Positions 61,349 to 64,000 of a stretch of DNA of 64,000 nucleotides are shown here, piece by piece. The stretch spans positions 124,001 through 188,000 of the forward strand of contig JAMFSR010000026.1 of NCBI GenBank assembly GCA_026225395.1, read 5' to 3'. Under the pieces are notes generated by a model. That model was not told the DNA's origin and searched no databases. It saw nothing but the letters and a program-made list of their open reading frames with translations. The position numbers and the translations under genes are program-made. Numbering within the stretch: position 1 is the stretch's first letter; every line of letters starts with the position of its first letter. The DNA is from Granulicella sapmiensis. GTDB lineage: Bacteria; Acidobacteriota; Terriglobia; Terriglobales; Acidobacteriaceae.

Positions 61349-61681
61349 TTTCTTTAAACCCTCCGATATGCGGCGCGTCTCGCTGCGGCGGTAGAAGTGA
61401 AGCTGCCAGCGCGCGATTGCCCAGATGAAATTATCACACGCCATGGGCCCGGAATGTGAATTTGCGCCCGGCCTGTACGGCACGGACCGAGGGAGAAAGT
61501 TGTAAGGAACAGATAAAGAACGGAATGCCGGGAATAGTGCTGGACGGCGGGTTTCTGCTACTTTTAGTGATGTAGCTTCAAACTCACATCCGTAGACGGT
61601 CTAAGGCTGAAGCTGTTTTTCGTGGTTTGCAGGGGTTAAATTTTTTTCGAGGCAGTCGGACTGCCATCTTGAAGGAGCGTC

Positions 61682-63115
61682 ATGCAGAGCGAATTTCGTA
61701 ATTTTCTGGAGTTGTCGTACGAGGAGCTGGAAGAACTCAACCTGCGGGCCAAGGATCAGCGCAAGAAGCGCGTAGCCGCGGATGTTCTCCAGGAAGAGCG
61801 GTTGAAGTATCTGACCGATACGAAGGGCATCAAGGCCATCACCGTTGTGTTTTCGGACCTTGAAGGCCGTCTGCACATGCTGGATTATGATGCGAAGTTC
61901 CTGATCAAGAGCTACGACAACCTGACGTTCGACGGCTCGTCGATCCGCGGCTTTACGGCGCAGAAGGAAAGCGATCTGCGTTTGGGGCTCGACTGGAGCG
62001 CGTTCTACTGGACGCCGGCTGATATCTTTGGACCCGGCAAGGTGCTGGTGTTCGGCGAAGTGATCGACAAGAATGGCTCGCACTACTCCGGCGACCTGCG
62101 TGGTGTGTTGAAGGCTTACACCAAGGAGATGTTCGAGAAGAGCGGCTACACGCTGAACGCCGCCAACGAGATCGAAGGCTTCCTGTTCGAGGGCGTCGAC
62201 GCTGAACGCAACTTCCCCATTACCGGCAAGTTCGACTACACCAATCAGGGTGGGTACTATCACTCGCTGCCGGGCGATCCGTTGCGTGAGTTCATCGATA
62301 CGGCTGCTGAAGTACAGCGCGCGATGGGCTTTGAGAACGAGAAGGACCATCCGGAAGTGGCACCGAGCCAGTTCGAGATCAACTATACCTATGGCGATGC
62401 AGTGGCAGCGGCTGACCAGATCCAGCTCTACAAGCTGATCTGTCGCCAGGTGGCGACGCAGATGGGCATGACGGCGAGCTTCCTGCCGAAGCCTGTGACC
62501 GGCGTGAACGGCTCGGGCATGCACACCAATGTTTCGATCACGAACAAGGCCGGCAAGAACCTCTTCTGGGACCCGAAGGGCGAAGAGAAAGTTTCGAAGA
62601 TGGCGTGGCAGTTCGTAGATCGCATCCTGACGCATGGCAATGACATCTGCCTGCTGTTGAATGCGAGCGTGAACTCCTATCGCCGTCTCGATCCTCACTT
62701 TGAGGCGCCGAACCAGATCAAGGCTTCGGCTACAGACCGCGGATCGATGATCCGTATTCCTATCGGTAACGAGAAGTCGGCGCGTGTGGAGGTTCGTTCG
62801 GTTGGACCGGATGCGAACCCGTACATGGTGCTGTACTCGGTGTTCAAAACCGGGCTGGACGGCAACACGTCGAAGATCAAGAACCTGCGCCAGGCGGAGC
62901 GGTATCTGCCGGACAACATCTACACGGCGCTCGAAGACTTCCGCGGCGCGGAGTGGATCGACGAACTGCTGGGCACGGATGTTAAGGCGCGTTATGCCGA
63001 CCTGAAGCAGGCTTCGGCGGATCGCTCCCCGCGGTTGCTGGGTACGATTGTGAAATCGAGCGAGGTGCAGTTCCACCACGATGTGTATAACCAGCTGCTT
63101 TGGGGACAGTTCTAA
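61682..63115 (+). CDS. glnA: Glutamine synthetase, type I-like
   Basis: Assimilates ammonia into glutamine. 477 residues with an N-terminal extension of about 45 residues before the beta-grasp. NLTFDGSSIRGF, NEIEGFLFE, EVAPSQFEINY (metal/glutamate ligands), GSGMHTNVSI (ATP/metal His) and RVEVRSVGPDANPY are the family active-site blocks. The adenylylation site NLYDLP of GSI-beta is absent (RYLPDNIYTALEDF in that region), so GlnE-type control at that Tyr is unlikely. AAGGAG precedes ATG 61682. It is followed by a strong terminator. It may recapture ammonia from the agmatine route. Confidence 0.92.
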   Translation: MQSEFRNFLELSYEELEELNLRAKDQRKKRVAADVLQEERLKYLTDTKGIKAITVVFSDLEGRLHMLDYDAKFLIKSYDNLTFDGSSIRGFTAQKESDLRLGLDWSAFYWTPADIFGPGKVLVFGEVIDKNGSHYSGDLRGVLKAYTKEMFEKSGYTLNAANEIEGFLFEGVDAERNFPITGKFDYTNQGGYYHSLPGDPLREFIDTAAEVQRAMGFENEKDHPEVAPSQFEINYTYGDAVAAADQIQLYKLICRQVATQMGMTASFLPKPVTGVNGSGMHTNVSITNKAGKNLFWDPKGEEKVSKMAWQFVDRILTHGNDICLLLNASVNSYRRLDPHFEAPNQIKASATDRGSMIRIPIGNEKSARVEVRSVGPDANPYMVLYSVFKTGLDGNTSKIKNLRQAERYLPDNIYTALEDFRGAEWIDELLGTDVKARYADLKQASADRSPRLLGTIVKSSEVQFHHDVYNQLLWGQF

Positions 63116-63130
63116 ACAGAGTCGCATTGT

Positions 63131-63166
63131 TGTCGAAGAGCACTGCGATTGCAGTGCTCTTCGACA
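63131..63166 (+). terminator. Strong terminator after glnA
   Basis: TGTCGAAGAGCACTGC (63131-63146) and GCAGTGCTCTTCGACA (63151-63166), perfect 16-bp stem, loop GATT. Confidence 0.85.
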
Positions 63167-63219
63167 TTTAAGCAACGTTGCTTCGTTTGAGCCCAGCTAT
63201 ACTGTGATGGTTGATTTCA

Positions 63220-63633
63220 ATGGAGGATGTTGAGTTGGACCACTCTTACGAATCGATTCAACGGGAGGATGCGCGTCAGATTCTCCGGCAGCTGGCGCTC
63301 GGCATCGATCCGAGGACAAGCAGCCCGATCAGAGGGCAAGGGTTGATTCATGATCCCCTTATCATTCGAGCGCTCTTCATGGGCATCGAAGCCTTGACAG
63401 AACATGACATACCTCCAGTGCCCGACACTACCAAGGAACACTTGCGCCGCGCTGGTCAACCGTGGTCCCAGCAAGAGGACGAGCAGCTTCGTCAAGAATT
63501 TTCGGCTGGAATGAACATACAGATCATCACGGAATCGCACTATAGGACGCAGGGAGCCATCGCGTCTCGGCTCGTTCATCTGAAGCTCATCACCCATAAA
63601 AACGAAGTGCGCGATTTGCTCGCGTGGTCATAG
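63220..63633 (+). CDS. Hypothetical protein with SANT/Myb-like segment
   Basis: 137 residues from ATG 63220 (the track begins at TTG 63211). PWSQQEDEQLRQEFSAGMNIQIITESHYRTQGAIASRLVHL resembles a Myb/SANT-like helix-turn-helix repeat. The N-terminal part (HSYESIQREDARQILRQLALGIDP...HDPLIIRALFMGIEALTE) is helical. DNA or protein binding is possible. A TATACT at 63198-63203 may be part of its promoter. Weak family evidence. Confidence 0.6.
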   Translation: MEDVELDHSYESIQREDARQILRQLALGIDPRTSSPIRGQGLIHDPLIIRALFMGIEALTEHDIPPVPDTTKEHLRRAGQPWSQQEDEQLRQEFSAGMNIQIITESHYRTQGAIASRLVHLKLITHKNEVRDLLAWS

Positions 63634-63708
63634 CTGCGTATCCGCGCTGATATTCGCCCAAAGAAAATGGTAATCGAGCCAGATCCTATGCTGCCGGAAT
63701 ATGATTAA

Positions 63709-64000
<292 letters not shown>

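Noticed and set aside
61601-63175. 524-aa ORF antisense to glnA
   Set aside because: It lies opposite a clear glutamine synthetase; its composition (His/Arg/Gln-rich) is that of a GC-rich shadow frame.

Overview
This 64 kb window is GC-rich chromosomal DNA from a Gram-negative bacterium. It most resembles an Acidobacteriota genome of the Terriglobia/Acidobacteriaceae type. That placement is inferred from gene content and not tested by search: lipid A genes, a VWFA-domain protein of the kind abundant in Acidobacteria, a fused homocysteine methyltransferase/MTHFR, many secreted beta-propeller and TAT-exported proteins, and frequent GTG/TTG starts. I saw no rRNA, tRNA, CRISPR array, insertion sequence or prophage. 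The window is core and housekeeping DNA with small accessory modules, and both ends cut a gene (dcd at the left, mdh at the right).

Layout. 1-4.95 kb: dcd (5' truncated), a NarL-type response regulator, a secreted SYLF protein, and a lipid A unit (LpxL-like acyltransferase, lpxD, MobB-like P-loop NTPase). 5-9.2 kb (minus): two tandem exported ferritin-like proteins and a lipoprotein beta-propeller. 9.4-12.3 kb (plus): homocysteine methyltransferase/MTHFR, xseB, and a compact pair made of an unlisted 46-aa ORF overlapping a zeta-toxin-like kinase. 12.3-14.8 kb (minus): tatD, yajQ, polyprenyl synthase. 15.1-16.1 kb: two exported cupins. 16.4-28.4 kb (minus): metG, an MFS transporter, a VWFA protein, mtnA preceded by an unlisted zinc-ribbon ORF, a CPBP protease and uvrA. 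28.6-41.4 kb: mixed strands, with an STN-like protein, nitroreductase, hydrolase, a frameshifted GNAT, a MocR regulator, ubiX, a papain-like protein, a YkgJ-type protein, a Crp/Fnr regulator, a response regulator with a zinc-ribbon tail, and purB. 41.6-51.8 kb: marR-clcA, glutaredoxin, AsmA-like, MFS, CocE hydrolase, SDR, PQQ-like propeller. 51.9-55.5 kb (minus): DUF3175-like, tadA, cytochrome P460, HD protein, small hypothetical, agmatine deiminase. 55.8-64 kb: lipoprotein, DUF3455-like, penicillin-acylase family protein, N-carbamoylputrescine amidase, a VapBC-type pair, pyruvoyl arginine decarboxylase, glnA, a hypothetical and mdh.

Genes that work together. PdaD, AguA and AguB form a complete arginine to agmatine to N-carbamoylputrescine to putrescine route within 7 kb, beside glnA, which could recapture the ammonia released. 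LpxL and LpxD belong to lipid A assembly. MtnA and the homocysteine methyltransferase/MTHFR belong to methionine salvage and one-carbon metabolism.

The most unusual signal is in the repeats. Eight short arrays of degenerate heptamers, each unit beginning AG or nearly so, are scattered between genes. All eight have the purine-rich strand on the plus strand. Several sit where a Shine-Dalgarno sequence would be, and two supply stop codons of neighbouring genes. One array, plus a separate pair of palindromes, lies in frame inside metG, in two apparent insertions of about 65 and 52 residues. Other candidates are a lux-box-shaped dyad before the SYLF gene, the small-ORF/zeta-like kinase pair, and a MocR regulator whose PLP-lysine position is arginine. 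All protein assignments come from reading the translations; no database search was run.
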